A DNA stretch of 64,000 bases from Candidatus Zixiibacteriota bacterium (GTDB taxonomy: Bacteria > Zixibacteria > MSB-5A5 > WJJR01): contig DASWIS010000028.1 in assembly GCA_036397555.1 (NCBI GenBank), positions 1 through 64,000 on the forward strand, read 5' to 3'. Positions within the stretch are counted from its first letter, which is position 1. Every line of letters begins with the position of its first letter. Positions 50,636 through 59,732 of the stretch are shown in pieces. Under the pieces are notes generated by a model. The model was not told the DNA's origin, ran no database searches, and worked only from the letters and a program-made list of their open reading frames with translations. The position numbers and the translations under genes are program-made.

Positions 50636-51115
50636 ATGACAGACAAACACCTCAGCCACTACGACAATCAGGGGCATGCCCGCATGGTCGACATCTCGGG
50701 AAAGGCGGTGACCGAACGCCGAGCGGTCGCGCGGGGACGAATCCGGGTTTCCCCCGAGACACTCACCGCGATCGGCCGGGGCATGGCGCCGAAGGGCGAT
50801 CCGTTTGAAGTCGCGCGCGTTGCCGGCATCTCGGCCGCCAAGAAAACATCCGCTCTGATTCCGCTGTGTCACCCGCTGCGCTTGAATGTTGTCGACGTGT
50901 CGATCGCAGCGGCGCCCGATCAGTCGGCGATCGAGGTGACCGTCGCCGTGTCCGCCTCCGAACGCACCGGCGTCGAGATGGAAGCGTTGGTCGGGTGCGG
51001 CGTGGCGCTCCTGACGCTCTACGACATGCTCAAGGCAATCGATCCGACCATGGTGATCGAGGGCATACGCGTCGTGGAGAAGACAGGCGGCAAAAACGAC
51101 TTTTCGTCCGCGTGA
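50636..51115 (+). CDS. moaC: Cyclic pyranopterin monophosphate synthase (molybdenum cofactor biosynthesis)
   Basis: A 159-residue MoaC, which closes the pyranopterin ring in molybdenum cofactor synthesis. The family landmarks ARMVDISGKAVTERRAVARG, KTSALIPLCHPLRL, TVAVSASERTGVEMEALVG and LTLYDMLKAIDP (catalytic Lys and Asp region) are all present. ATG 50636 gives the canonical N-terminus. A longer in-frame ORF from 50507 has no support. It is the only moa gene here and is unlinked to the molybdenum hydroxylase 15 kb away, whose cofactor it would help make. It converges on the cohesin-like gene with 3 bases between stops. Confidence 0.95.
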   Translation: MTDKHLSHYDNQGHARMVDISGKAVTERRAVARGRIRVSPETLTAIGRGMAPKGDPFEVARVAGISAAKKTSALIPLCHPLRLNVVDVSIAAAPDQSAIEVTVAVSASERTGVEMEALVGCGVALLTLYDMLKAIDPTMVIEGIRVVEKTGGKNDFSSA

Positions 51116-51118
51116 ACG

Positions 51119-51694
51119 CTACTGCTGCACCGGGGGGGACGGCGCCGCGACAACCTCGAATCGCGGCACGATCGACCGCACGTCGGGCGTCACCAATTGC
51201 AGTGTGTTGTGGGGCCGAATAAACGTCGTGTCCATCCGGAGCGATGTCGCAGGGGCGCTTGAGTGCCCGGTGTAGTACATGCGCAGGATCGTGCCCTCGC
51301 CGGGCTCCAACGGCGGCAGGCCCATTCCCAGGTCGGGCACCAGGCCGATCAGGATCGTTTGCGCCGCCGAATCGGGCAGAAACGTCTTCAGCGCGAAATA
51401 CTCGACGCGCGTTTGCGCGTACGATACCGAGTCGATGAGGATGCCCCGCCCCGACCAGCGAAACGGCAGTGTCATGGCCGCGATGATTTCGGCGTTGGTC
51501 AGCGTGACGGTGGCGAGCCAATGCGCCGAATCGGTCCGCTGAATCTGAACCGATACCCGCTCCGGAACCGAATTGCCGACCGTGTCCGTGGCATCGACAG
51601 GTCGCGTGCCCAGCAACAAAGACGCCAGCAACAGGAAGATCGCGGTCAGGACGGCCCGCTTCCACGTCGGTACACGGCATGTCATCGCAGACAT
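51119..51694 (-). CDS. Small exported protein with a cohesin-like beta-sandwich
   Basis: A 191-residue protein with an N-terminal signal segment (AVLTAIFLLLASLLLGT, about 14-30). The mature part of about 150 residues is beta-rich. Its pattern is WLATVTLTNAEIIAAMTLPF, ILIDSVSYAQTRVEYF, QTILIGLVPD and LEPGEGTILRMYYTGH, i.e. alternating strands with a late Gly-rich turn before a hydrophobic strand. This resembles cohesin-type domains that bind dockerins. The match is by pattern only and could equally be another immunoglobulin-like fold. The chain ends AAPSPPVQQ without an anchor. It lies 75 bases downstream of the DUF2723 gene and 688 bases from the dockerin-tailed carboxypeptidase gene, with moaC between them. 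Confidence 0.5.
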   Translation of the reverse strand: MSAMTCRVPTWKRAVLTAIFLLLASLLLGTRPVDATDTVGNSVPERVSVQIQRTDSAHWLATVTLTNAEIIAAMTLPFRWSGRGILIDSVSYAQTRVEYFALKTFLPDSAAQTILIGLVPDLGMGLPPLEPGEGTILRMYYTGHSSAPATSLRMDTTFIRPHNTLQLVTPDVRSIVPRFEVVAAPSPPVQQ

Positions 51695-51769
51695 GATACA
51701 CGCAGTGCCCCGAATCGACCGTCGCGATGGCGCGTGATTGTCCGGGGATGGCGCAATGCGAAGTGGATT

Positions 51770-53746
51770 CTACGGCGCCGACGGGGGATCGTCAACCGCC
51801 GCGCGGTCGAGCCACGGGCCGGGCCGACTTGTCCTGAGTCCCAGCCACAAGCCCGACGGCAGACGCTGCCGCGACCCATCGGGTTCCGACGATGAACTGT
51901 TGAAGCTCAGGGCCCGGCGGATCAGTTCCCTGGCCCGATCGTAGTAGCCGCGCGCTTCATAATAAATGCCGGCACGGTACAGTCCGGCCACATAGACCAT
52001 CTGGGCGTCGTAGTCGAAACGAATTCGTTCGATGTCGCCGTAAAACAGAGAGTTGCGCTCGAATTCCTCCTGATGTTCGACCGACGATGGCTCCAAAGTC
52101 GTCGGCTCTCCCGTCACTTCGAAGAGGTGTCCGGCGGGCAGCAGGTGATTGACCATCTCCAAATCGATTTCCGTAAACTCCCAATACACCGGCACACCCT
52201 CGGCCGCCAGCTCCTGCGCCCACCGATCGAGTTCCAGGCCGTCATCGTCGGCAGGAATCTGTTCGATACCAAGGCCGGGGTAACGGTCTTTGGCCCATTG
52301 ACGGTACCAGGCCGAGGGCAGCAGATCGCGGTTGATGACCCGCACATCGGGGCGCCATTCGTCGCAGTATTGCAATCCCCGCAACACGAAATCCCAATTG
52401 GCGCCTTTGAGAATCACCACCGCGTTGGGCTTCAGATGCAACGTCGATTCGGCGCCGAACACATACGCGAGCCGGTGCGAGACCAGATTGCAAAACGGGG
52501 CATTGATCACCACCGGCGCGAGCGCCAAAAAGCCGACCAGGGCCGATGACGTCCCCACCAGGATCGGCCGCATCCTCGCAGTGGGCAACCGTTGCGCCAC
52601 GGCGCGCAACAGTGACAACGCCTGCACGAACCCGGCGGCGACAAACAGTCCCATGACGGCCAATGACGGCAGCAGGTACCCGTGCACATCGGCATTGGTG
52701 TCGGAAAACTCGGTTGCCAGAAGCGCCGTCACCGCGACATTGCCGATTGCCGCTCCCAGCAAGAGCATCGCCCAACGGCGCACGCGTGACAGGAACGCAA
52801 TGAATCCCAGCGCGACGAAGATCAGCAGCCCCAACCCCCATTGGTCGTACAGTAGGATCAGGCACTGCCGCATTCGGTCGGTCCAACCCGAAAGGGAGCC
52901 GGTCATCATCGTTATCCAGGAATCGTGCCCGACAACGCCCGCCCAGCGTGGCGCGGGATCGATTGCCAGCCAGCCCCAATTCAGCGGCGGATTCTGCGCC
53001 GCCCGAATCGGCAGATAGGCCGTGACCGAAAGCCCGATGGCCAGACAGATCGTCGCGTACGCCCACCACCGCAGTGGGACACGATCCCGCACCGCGATCG
53101 TCACGACGAACAGGAAGAGCGCCGGCATGACCGACGCCACGGTGGCATTGTGCAGCCCCATGCCCAACCCGGCGACCAGACCGGCCAAACACAGCCAGCG
53201 CCCGGCGGCACGGTGATCGGCATCGAAGCGTTCGGCACACGTCAGCATGACCGCAATGCACGCCAACGTCGGGGCGTAGACCTCGGCGCGGACCGATTGC
53301 ATCCAAAACGTGAATGTCCCGGCAATGGCCAGTGACGCCAACACAACGGCGGCGAATGACTCGCGCAGCGCATCGCGACTCTGCCGCGCATGCAGCCGCA
53401 GCGACAGATGCGCCAGCAGCGCCAGAGACGCCGCTCCGCTGAGAGCGGAGAAGAAGTTGATCCGATAGAAAAAGTCGCCGAACGGCACCATGCCGAACAG
53501 CCGCCCGATGAGAATGTACAACGGGAATCCCGGGCGGTGCGCGATGCCCAAGACCTTGGCATTGGCGGCCAACTCGCCGGTGTCCCACCAGTACACCGTA
53601 CGGCACATGGTGGCGACATACAGCGTCAGGGACAAAATGAAGACGACCGTCGCCACCAGCCATTCGACGTTGCGCTGTTGCGGAGACAGTGCCCGCTCTA
53701 CCGCCTTGACGGGTCTGTGGGCGGTCGAATAGATGATGTCGCTCAT
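51770..53746 (-). CDS. DUF2723 multi-pass membrane protein
   Basis: A 658-residue membrane protein. The N-terminal third has the DUF2723 signature: LYVATMCRTVYWWDTGELAA, then HRPGFPLYILIGRLF. About ten hydrophobic helices extend to residue 440, followed by a soluble C-terminal domain of about 200 residues (VVILKGANWDFVLRGLQYCD ... VYWEFTEIDLEMVNHLLPAG). DUF2723 proteins resemble GT-C glycosyltransferases, and the Asp-Glu pair early in the first loop fits that, but no substrate is known. ATG 53746 is taken rather than an upstream TTG. The chain ends with a helical, TPR-like stretch (YEARGYYDRARELIRRAL). Confidence 0.83.
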   Translation of the reverse strand: MSDIIYSTAHRPVKAVERALSPQQRNVEWLVATVVFILSLTLYVATMCRTVYWWDTGELAANAKVLGIAHRPGFPLYILIGRLFGMVPFGDFFYRINFFSALSGAASLALLAHLSLRLHARQSRDALRESFAAVVLASLAIAGTFTFWMQSVRAEVYAPTLACIAVMLTCAERFDADHRAAGRWLCLAGLVAGLGMGLHNATVASVMPALFLFVVTIAVRDRVPLRWWAYATICLAIGLSVTAYLPIRAAQNPPLNWGWLAIDPAPRWAGVVGHDSWITMMTGSLSGWTDRMRQCLILLYDQWGLGLLIFVALGFIAFLSRVRRWAMLLLGAAIGNVAVTALLATEFSDTNADVHGYLLPSLAVMGLFVAAGFVQALSLLRAVAQRLPTARMRPILVGTSSALVGFLALAPVVINAPFCNLVSHRLAYVFGAESTLHLKPNAVVILKGANWDFVLRGLQYCDEWRPDVRVINRDLLPSAWYRQWAKDRYPGLGIEQIPADDDGLELDRWAQELAAEGVPVYWEFTEIDLEMVNHLLPAGHLFEVTGEPTTLEPSSVEHQEEFERNSLFYGDIERIRFDYDAQMVYVAGLYRAGIYYEARGYYDRARELIRRALSFNSSSSEPDGSRQRLPSGLWLGLRTSRPGPWLDRAAVDDPPSAP

Positions 53747-53867
53747 AGCTTGGCCGTGAGGGGATGGCAACGCGAAACCCCGGCGACATCCGGGGATGCG
53801 CCGCCATCAAATATATCGGCCAAATCGGCGAACTCATGCGTCCGGTTCGCCATCTGGCGCGGCCCGG

Positions 53868-54031
53868 CAGGTTGCTGAGAAACCCACCGTGATCGCCACA
53901 ACGCAGTCTGTCACCCTGAACGAAGCGAAGGGTCTGCTTTCTGCCCCACAGGAGAAGAACAGCAGATGCTTCGCTCCGCTCAGCATGACAAAGCTGGCCT
54001 TTCTATACTTCCTGGAGTTTTTCATCAGCCG
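53868..54031. repeat. MITE-like palindromic element, copy 3
   Basis: The left arm CAGGTTGCTGAGAAACCC begins at 53868. The core 53910-53989 runs from GTCACCCTGAACGAAGCGAA to GCTCAGCATGAC. The right arm GTTTTTCATCAGCCG ends near 54031. It occupies most of the 53747-54156 gap, which otherwise shows nothing except the probable kinase promoter at 54060-54150. Confidence 0.75.
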
Positions 54032-54156
54032 CCCAGGCCGTTCGGGCGCCCGGTATACGAATTGACCACTTCGTCGCGCTCTTGTAGTATCACCCGGTAT
54101 GCCGCACACACCGTCATGCAGGGGCCCGGTCCGCGTTGGCTTCCGGTAGATCGCCG

Positions 54157-56175
54157 ATGTTGTCGCTGGAGCGCTCCGGCGCTCAGCGCGTGATTGCGAC
54201 CGTAGTCGCCGTATCGGTCATCATCGCGCTGTCGTTCGGTTTATGGGCGATCTGGGGGATTCGCGCCGCCCGTAAAACGCTCGTGGCGGAAGCCCAACGC
54301 GACGCATTGGCGCTGCTTGAGTCGTTGACGCTGGCGGCGCAATACTCCGTGGCCACCGGCGCGCTGGTGGATCGTCTGGAATTCGAAAAGCAACTCGCCC
54401 ACGCCGACCTGATCGCCGCAGGACTGGCCCGGGCGCGCCTCGACAGCGCGGCGCTGGCCGGTGCGCTCGCGCGATTCGATGCCGACGGATTGAGCATGCG
54501 GGCCACGAGCGGTGATCTCCTCACGGAGCCGTCCGAACTGAATCGCCTGCTGGGTTCCGATCCGACCCTGGCCCGGCTGTTGCCGGCCGACCGCGACCCG
54601 CTCGATGACGTTGTCTCCGTCTCCGATTCCGTCGGTGGAGTCCAGTGGACGGGCCTGTTGCGGAGTTTACCGCAAGGGGAGTTGATTGTTTGGAATCGCG
54701 GCGAGCTGGAAACCACACCGGCGGTGATCGGCGGGATCGGGCAACTGATCCAGCAGATTGGGGCGGCATCGAATGTGCATTATATCATGCTGCAAGCACC
54801 TGATGGGATAGTGTTTGCGTCACGTCCATTAAAGCCCGTCTTGAAGTTGGCCGCCGACTCCTTTCTCGTCTCCGTCCTCAGCGCCAATATCAGCGCCACA
54901 CGCGAGATCGAGTTTGAGGATGTCCCGACGCTGGAAGCGGCCAAGCCGTTCCTGTCGGAAGATCTGCCCTCGGGAATGTTTCGCGTCGGCGTCAGTTTGG
55001 CCGCTGTCCATGCCGCGCAATCGCGTCTGGCGTGGCAATTGGGAGTCGCCGCGGTCCTCTTCGTCCTGTTGGCCACCACTGTCATCGCGTTTCTGCTGGG
55101 ACGGCAATCGCTCATCAACCTGGGGCAGGTCTACCGTCGCGTCGAAACGATCAACAAACGCATTCTTGACGCCATCGATCAGGGGGTCATCGCGGTCGAC
55201 GGTTCAAAACGCATCAGCGTGTTCAATCCGGCGGCCGAAGCGATCACGGGGCGCACTGGCGCCGATGCGATCGAATCGGACTGCGACACCGTGCTGGCGT
55301 CCGAAGGATTCTCGTTGAAAGAAGTGGGATCGTCCGGCGAGTCGGTCCGCGACCGTGAAATTTCCCTGCGGGCCGATGGACAGGAACGGATTTTAGTCTA
55401 CACGACCTCCCCGGTGCTGAGAGCCGACGGGCATCCGGAAGGGGCGGTCGCGGTCATCCGCGATGAGACGACAGCACGTGAACTGGCCCAGAGGGTCCGT
55501 CAGTCCGAGCGCCTCTCCGAGATGGGACATCTGGCCGCCGGCGTTGCGCATGAAATCCGCAATCCCCTCAATGCCATCGCGCTGGCGGCTCAACGGCTGC
55601 GGCTGGCGGTCGGCGACGCCGACGCGAAAAACCTGGCCGCCACCGTATGGGAAGAGTCGAAACGGCTCAACACGATCATCGATGATTACCTGTCATTGGC
55701 GCGCAGTTCCGCAGAAGCAAAGCGTCCCATCCGGTTGGAACGGCTCGTGGGAACGATCGCGGAAATGGCGCGTCTGGACGCCGAGAAACGCGGCATCACG
55801 TTGGTTCTTTCGCTGCCGCCCGAGTCGGTCGTCAACGCCGCCGAGGGAGAACTGCGCAAGGCGATCTGGAATGTGCTGTCCAATGCGCTGTCCGCGACGA
55901 TGCCGGATGGCCGCATCCGGCTGTCCCTGCAGCACGCCGGCGACACCGTCCTGCTGCAACTCGATGATAGCGGCAGCGGGATCGACCCTATTGATTTGCC
56001 CAGGGTGTTCCAGCCCTACTACACGACCAAGACAGGAGGCACCGGCCTGGGATTGGCGATCACGCACCGCATCATCAGCGACCACGGCGGCACGATTGCA
56101 TTGGAGTCTCCGGTCCCCGGTCAGGATCGTGGCACACGGGTGATCATTCGCCTGCCGAGGGTGCAGGAGACATAG
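54157..56175 (+). CDS. Membrane sensor histidine kinase (PAS, HisKA, HATPase; NtrB/AtoS-like)
   Basis: A 672-residue two-component kinase. There is a membrane helix at about 11-33, a periplasmic sensor of about 270 residues, and a second helix at about 300-325 (LGVAAVLFVLLATTVIAFLL). A PAS domain follows (ILDAIDQGVIAVDGSKRISV). Then come the HisKA H-box GHLAAGVAHEIRNPLNAI and the ATPase boxes (WNVLSNALSA, LDDSGSGIDP, GTGLGLAITHRI). It should autophosphorylate and signal to an NtrC-type regulator, but none is adjacent. The signal is unknown. ATG 54157 is preferred to a TTG at 54136. aroC begins 70 bases downstream. Confidence 0.9.
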   Translation: MLSLERSGAQRVIATVVAVSVIIALSFGLWAIWGIRAARKTLVAEAQRDALALLESLTLAAQYSVATGALVDRLEFEKQLAHADLIAAGLARARLDSAALAGALARFDADGLSMRATSGDLLTEPSELNRLLGSDPTLARLLPADRDPLDDVVSVSDSVGGVQWTGLLRSLPQGELIVWNRGELETTPAVIGGIGQLIQQIGAASNVHYIMLQAPDGIVFASRPLKPVLKLAADSFLVSVLSANISATREIEFEDVPTLEAAKPFLSEDLPSGMFRVGVSLAAVHAAQSRLAWQLGVAAVLFVLLATTVIAFLLGRQSLINLGQVYRRVETINKRILDAIDQGVIAVDGSKRISVFNPAAEAITGRTGADAIESDCDTVLASEGFSLKEVGSSGESVRDREISLRADGQERILVYTTSPVLRADGHPEGAVAVIRDETTARELAQRVRQSERLSEMGHLAAGVAHEIRNPLNAIALAAQRLRLAVGDADAKNLAATVWEESKRLNTIIDDYLSLARSSAEAKRPIRLERLVGTIAEMARLDAEKRGITLVLSLPPESVVNAAEGELRKAIWNVLSNALSATMPDGRIRLSLQHAGDTVLLQLDDSGSGIDPIDLPRVFQPYYTTKTGGTGLGLAITHRIISDHGGTIALESPVPGQDRGTRVIIRLPRVQET

Positions 56176-56245
56176 GGGTTCATTGTTAATCGCTTCCGGC
56201 GATCGCGAACGAACAGGATTTGCGGCCTGAGCCGATCTGTCTGAT

Positions 56246-57457
56246 ATGGGCGGACTCACATTTATCAGCGCCGGTGAATCGCATGGCGCGCAATTGACGG
56301 GGATCCTCGAGGGCCTGCCGTCGGGGCTGCGCATCGATTTCGACCGGCTCGCCGCCGACCTGGCCGAACGCCAAAAGGGATTTGGACGCGGCGGACGGAT
56401 GAAAATTGAACGCGATGTGTGCGAGATTACAGCGGGAGCGCGTCACGGCGTCACGCTCGGGTCGCCCGTGTCGTTTGCCATTCGCAACCGCGATTGGGAC
56501 AATTGGCGTTCGGCGATGTCGGTCACGTCGGAACGTCCCGAACCGGGCAGCGAACGCGAAGCCGAGCTCTCCTTGCCGCGCACGGTGCCGCGTCCCGGTC
56601 ACGCCGATCTGGCCGGAGCGCAGAAACACGGATTCGACGATCTGCGCAATATCTTGGAGCGCGCCTCGGCGCGCGAGACGGCGGTCCGTGTGGCGGCGGC
56701 CGCGTTTGCCAAGATGCTCCTGTCGGAGTTCGGCGTCCAGACCGCCTGTCATGTCGTGCGCATCGGAATGGCGTCCTTCGATGGACCGCCGCCGTCGGTC
56801 GCGGCGATCCGATCGCGAACCGCCGATTCGGATGTGCGCTGCGTCGACCCGGACGCCTCCGAGAAGATGCGCGCCGAAATCCGGGAGGCGGCAGCGGCGC
56901 AGGACACGGTCGGCGGCGTCATCGAGGTCGTGGCGAGCGGTATCGTCGCCGGGCTGGGCGATCACACGCAGTGGAATCGCAAGCTCGATGGACGGCTCGC
57001 GCAGGCGGTGATGTCGGTGCACTCGATCAAGGGCGTCGAAGTCGGCGCCGGATTCGCCCAGACGTCGCAGCGCGGCTCGCGGGTGCACGATGAAATCTTC
57101 TATGATGAGGGCCGCGCACACGACCGGAGCGGATTCTATCGCAAAACCAACCGGGCCGGCGGTCTGGAGGGCGGGCTGACCAATGGCGCCGACCTGATCA
57201 TCCGTGCCGCCGCCAAGCCGATTTCGACCTTGAACAAACCGTTGCAATCGGTGGACATTCACTCCAAAGAGCCCGCGGCGGCGTTCGTCGAGCGCTCCGA
57301 TGTTTGCAGCGTTCCGGCGGCGGCGGTCGTCTGCGAAGCAATGGTCGCGCTCACCCTTGCCGATGCCTATCTTGATGCGTTTGGGGGAGGGGCACTGCGG
57401 GACATCAAAGAACGATTTGACGCGTACCGGAAGCGCATCGACCGATTCGGTCGTTGA
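56246..57457 (+). CDS. aroC: Chorismate synthase
   Basis: A 403-residue AroC, the last shikimate-pathway enzyme, which uses reduced FMN to convert EPSP to chorismate. The N-terminus FISAGESHGAQLTGILEGLP, the basic FGRGGRMKIERD, RPGHADLAGAQKH, the DDLRNILERASARETA helix and SSRxxxE-like QRGSRVHDEIFYDEGR, NRAGGLEGGLTNG and KPISTL are all in place. The length is typical of the Bacillus/actinobacterial class. The stop overlaps or nearly overlaps the next gene. No other aro gene is in the window. Confidence 0.96.
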   Translation: MGGLTFISAGESHGAQLTGILEGLPSGLRIDFDRLAADLAERQKGFGRGGRMKIERDVCEITAGARHGVTLGSPVSFAIRNRDWDNWRSAMSVTSERPEPGSEREAELSLPRTVPRPGHADLAGAQKHGFDDLRNILERASARETAVRVAAAAFAKMLLSEFGVQTACHVVRIGMASFDGPPPSVAAIRSRTADSDVRCVDPDASEKMRAEIREAAAAQDTVGGVIEVVASGIVAGLGDHTQWNRKLDGRLAQAVMSVHSIKGVEVGAGFAQTSQRGSRVHDEIFYDEGRAHDRSGFYRKTNRAGGLEGGLTNGADLIIRAAAKPISTLNKPLQSVDIHSKEPAAAFVERSDVCSVPAAAVVCEAMVALTLADAYLDAFGGGALRDIKERFDAYRKRIDRFGR

Positions 57458-57483
57458 CCGCCAATTCCCGAAACGGGGGGTGT

Positions 57484-58476
57484 GTGTTCGAGGCAATCTT
57501 AATCGGCAATCAACCGAAGATCTTCGACGGCGCGCATCCGGTCAACTTACGCGCCGTGCGCAATCAGTTCGACAAGGAACGCGCAACGGCCGCGGAAGTC
57601 GAAGCAGCCGTTCGGGACACGATCCGTTTCACCGTATCCGATCAGACCGACGCGGGCATCGATCGGATCACCGACGGACGCATCCGTTGGGATGACCCGG
57701 CGACGCCGTTGGCGGCGGCGCATGACGGCTTTGCGATCGGCGGCCTGATCCGCTACTTCGACAACAATGTCTACTATCGCCGCCCCGTCATCACCGGGCC
57801 GATCAAATTCGTGCGTTCGGCGGCGGCGGAGGATTTCCGCTTCCTGAAATCCTGCACCGACCGGCCGCTCATGGCGTCTGTCTGCGGGCCCTTTTCGCTG
57901 GCGCAGTTCTGCCAAAACGAGCATTACCAGGACCATGGTTCGCTGCTGGCCGACTGCGCCCAATTGGTGCGCCGTGAGCTCTCAGCGCTGGCCGACGCCG
58001 GCGCGGAGTGGGTGCAGCTTGATGAACCGTTTCTTGGGTTTGCACCCGAACGCATCAAAGAAGCGGTCGCCGCGATTCGCGATGCGGTCGATGGTGTGCG
58101 CGTCAAGACACTGGTCTACTCGTATTTCTGTTCGCTAAGGACCGTGATCGACCCGCTCTGGGCACTTCCGGTGACTGCCATCGGGGCCGACTGCGCCACG
58201 CATCCGGAAAACTTTGCGCTTCTCTGCGGCGGGCCGTCGAACAAAGGACGTTGCTTTGGATTGCTCGATGCGCGCACGACACGTCTGGAACCGGCGGGCC
58301 GTATCGGACTCCAACTCGAACGCCTGATCGATCAGGGCGCCGGGCAATGGCCCGTGTGCTTTGTGTCGCCGTCGGCGGCGCTGGAGTTCCTGCCGTATGA
58401 AAACGCGGTCCGGAAGCTGAAACGACTGACCGAAGCGGTCCGTCATGTCCGTCAACCGGCGGCGCAGGCCGACTGA
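57484..58476 (+). CDS. MetE-core-like protein lacking the zinc ligands (non-catalytic paralogue?)
   Basis: A 330-residue TIM-barrel protein of the cobalamin-independent methionine synthase C-terminal family. The family opening VFEAILIGNQPKI and WVQLDEPFLGF (substrate-binding DEP) are kept. The metal site is lost. Where the next gene's protein has H-x-C, E and C, this one has Y-x-Y (VYSYFCS), D (GADC) and A (SPSAALEF). It is therefore unlikely to activate homocysteine thiolate on zinc. It may assist its partner or bind another thiol. GTG 57484 after a G-rich stretch gives the normal family start; an upstream TTG overlaps aroC. It precedes its paralogue by 10 bases. Confidence 0.82.
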   Translation: MFEAILIGNQPKIFDGAHPVNLRAVRNQFDKERATAAEVEAAVRDTIRFTVSDQTDAGIDRITDGRIRWDDPATPLAAAHDGFAIGGLIRYFDNNVYYRRPVITGPIKFVRSAAAEDFRFLKSCTDRPLMASVCGPFSLAQFCQNEHYQDHGSLLADCAQLVRRELSALADAGAEWVQLDEPFLGFAPERIKEAVAAIRDAVDGVRVKTLVYSYFCSLRTVIDPLWALPVTAIGADCATHPENFALLCGGPSNKGRCFGLLDARTTRLEPAGRIGLQLERLIDQGAGQWPVCFVSPSAALEFLPYENAVRKLKRLTEAVRHVRQPAAQAD

Positions 58477-58486
58477 GAGAGGCAAC

Positions 58487-59452
58487 ATGCTGGAAACCAC
58501 AAGCGTCGGATCGTTTCCCAAACCGCCGTACCTGACCAAGGCGCGCGCGGAACACCAACGCGGACGCATCGGCGATACGGAACTGGTCGATCTCGAACGC
58601 CGCGCCACGACCGAATGGATTCACGCACAAGAACAGATCGGCATTGATATCCTCGTGCACGGCGAAATGGAACGCGGCGACATGACCACCTATTTCGCCG
58701 AACAGCTCGAGGGATACGGCGTCTCCGGGCTGGTGCGATCCTATGGCAACCGTTACTACCGCAAACCGATCATCGAATCCGCATTGGTGCGCAACAAGCC
58801 GATGTCGGTTGCAGCGTTCGAGTTTGCGCAATCGCTGACCAGCCGACCGGTCAAGGGGATGCTGACCGGGCCGTACACGATGTGCGACTGGTCGTTCGAC
58901 GAACATTACACCACGCGCCGCGAAGCGGTGCTGGCGCTGGCACACATCATCCACGAGGAAGTCGCCGATCTGGAAGCGGCGGGCGCGCGCTACATTCAGA
59001 TCGACGAACCGGCGATCTCGACACGTCCCGATGAAATCGATCTGGCGATCGCGGCGATGGCGATCGTCACCGACGGCATCAAAGCGACGACCATCAGCCA
59101 CATCTGTTATGGCGATTTCCGGACGATCTACCCGCGCATTCTGTCGCTTCCGGTCGATATGCTCGATTTGGAATTCGCCAACTCACACTTCAACAACCTC
59201 GACATCTTTCGGACGCCGCGATTCACGAAGAAGATTTCCGTCGGCGTCCTCGATGTGCACTCCCATGTGCTGGAAACCAAAGAGCAGGTCAAAGAGGGCA
59301 TCCGCCGTTCGCTCGAAGTCTTCAGCCCCGAGCAGGTATGGTTCGATCCCGATTGCGGTCTGAAGACGCGAACGGTCGACGAAGCCAAGGCGAAGTTGCG
59401 CGTATTGGTCGAGGCCGTGCAGGACATCAAACGGGAGATGCGTTTGCAGTAG
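58487..59452 (+). CDS. Core MetE-type methionine synthase (zinc-dependent methyltransferase)
   Basis: A 321-residue protein equal to the C-terminal catalytic barrel of MetE. All zinc ligands align with E. coli MetE: TISHICYGD (His641, Cys643), 22 residues later MLDLEFANS (Glu665), and WFDPDCGLKTR (Cys726). Homocysteine-site residues appear in TTSVGSFPKP and YIQIDEPAIS. The N-terminal half of classic MetE is missing, as in archaeal and some bacterial core-MetE enzymes that take methyl groups from a corrinoid protein or from methyl-folate with a partner. ATG 58487 follows GAGAGG. It sits between its zinc-less paralogue and the homocysteine methyltransferase-MTHFR fusion. Confidence 0.9.
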   Translation: MLETTSVGSFPKPPYLTKARAEHQRGRIGDTELVDLERRATTEWIHAQEQIGIDILVHGEMERGDMTTYFAEQLEGYGVSGLVRSYGNRYYRKPIIESALVRNKPMSVAAFEFAQSLTSRPVKGMLTGPYTMCDWSFDEHYTTRREAVLALAHIIHEEVADLEAAGARYIQIDEPAISTRPDEIDLAIAAMAIVTDGIKATTISHICYGDFRTIYPRILSLPVDMLDLEFANSHFNNLDIFRTPRFTKKISVGVLDVHSHVLETKEQVKEGIRRSLEVFSPEQVWFDPDCGLKTRTVDEAKAKLRVLVEAVQDIKREMRLQ

Positions 59453-59487
59453 TCGTGCCGCTGACCTTGGTCAGCGACACAGACAAT

Positions 59488-59710
59488 GTGTGAAACGAAA
59501 TCGTACCCAATGTCATTTCGAACCGACCCCGTACGAAGTACGGGGAGCGTGAGGAATCTCAAACTGGGTTGTGGCCCGGACCCTTGCGGTGCCGGTCAGC
59601 CCAAGGGCTGACCCGCACGCAAATGTATGAAACGAAATCGTACCCAATGTCATTTCGAACCGACCCCGTACGAAGTACGGGGAGCGTGAGGATTCTCAAA
59701 CTGAGGCGTA
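59488..59710. repeat. Tandem pair of an 86-base palindromic repeat, with a GGTCAGCCC palindrome between
   Basis: The block TGAAACGAAATCGTACCCAA ... GAGG(A)ATCTCAAACTG occurs at about 59488-59573 and again at 59625-59710 (offset 137). Each includes the hairpin CCCCGTAC GAA GTACGGGG and the GTCATTTCGAA start of the same family as 8806-9478. Between them at 59594-59613 is the palindrome also seen at 47960. No gene is present in 59453-59732. Confidence 0.85.
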
Positions 59711-59732
59711 CCCCTGACCTTCGTCACTGACC

